Positions 6,782 to 6,822 of a stretch of DNA of 6,822 nucleotides are shown here, in pieces. Below the pieces are notes generated by a model. That model did no database searches. It saw nothing but the letters and a program-made list of their open reading frames with translations, and had not been told where the DNA came from. A program made the translations under genes and the position numbers. The stretch covers positions 1-6,822 of the forward strand of contig CANHOY010000089.1 of NCBI GenBank assembly GCA_947462495.1. Direction: 5' to 3'. Each line of letters starts with the position of its first letter. Positions within the stretch are counted from its first letter, which is position 1. This DNA is from Bacteroidota bacterium. GTDB lineage: Bacteria > Bacteroidota > Bacteroidia > Chitinophagales > Chitinophagaceae.

Positions 6782-6822
6782 ATGATGCAATCCAATAAGA
6801 AATTTTCTCCTTGTCCTATATG
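6782..6822 (+). CDS. Start of an unidentified gene, possible N-terminal zinc-ribbon (partial)
   Basis: An open frame begins at ATG 6782, one base after the previous stop, with a second ATG at 6785 in the same frame. Only 13 full codons are visible: MMQSNKKFSPCPI, with the next codon starting TG and so Cys, Trp or a stop. If Cys, the end reads CPIC, the first half of a zinc-binding ribbon. Tight spacing and direction support a real fourth gene of the operon; the family cannot be named. The second Met is an equally good start. Confidence 0.5.
   Translation, partial: MMQSNKKFSPCPI

Larger units (their letters stand above)
1437..6822 (+). other. Probable four-gene operon: TPR protein, barrel, HU-like anchor protein, unknown
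   Basis: The four reading frames are on one strand with gaps of 10, 3 and 1 bases and no room for internal promoters or terminators between them. Such spacing normally means one transcript and translational coupling. The first two products are exported and probably meet in the periplasm or outer membrane. The third faces the cytoplasm from the inner membrane, so the operon spans both membranes. The operon continues beyond the right edge. Confidence 0.8.

Overview
The window looks like chromosomal DNA from a low-GC member of the Bacteroidota. Supporting signs are the strongly AT-biased codon use, the lack of Shine-Dalgarno sequences before the starts, a match to the Bacteroidota promoter form TTG-N19-TAnnTTTG, and the pairing of a long periplasmic TPR protein with a plug-less outer-membrane barrel protein. 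The HU-like protein at the right resembles proteins I recall from Chitinophagaceae. That narrower placement is an impression, not a demonstration.

Left part (1-1317, minus strand): two genes point left. The one nearer the middle encodes a YbgC/FadM-type acyl-CoA thioesterase. It is followed after 44 bases by a CinA-family gene (pyrophosphatase domain plus the start of the NMN deamidase domain) that runs off the left edge. A good promoter match lies just ahead of the thioesterase ATG and shows that the longer GTG-initiated reading frame is probably not the real gene.

Middle (1318-1436): a short divergent intergenic region that separates the minus-strand pair from the plus-strand cluster.

Right part (1437-6822, plus strand): a very tight run of four genes with gaps of 10, 3 and 1 bases. 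In order they are a 1001-residue exported protein built almost wholly of TPR-like helical hairpins, a 610-residue exported beta-barrel protein with a TonB-receptor-like C-terminus but no visible plug and a strikingly lysine-rich N-terminus, a 163-residue HU-like protein with a C-terminal membrane anchor, and the first codons of a gene whose product begins with a Cys-Pro zinc-ribbon-like stretch.

The TPR plus barrel pair is a layout I recognise from many Bacteroidota, but its function is not settled. The most plausible reading is a periplasmic scaffold and its outer-membrane partner. The tail-anchored HU-like protein next to them is the least explained item. No mobile elements, CRISPR arrays, tRNA or rRNA genes were seen.
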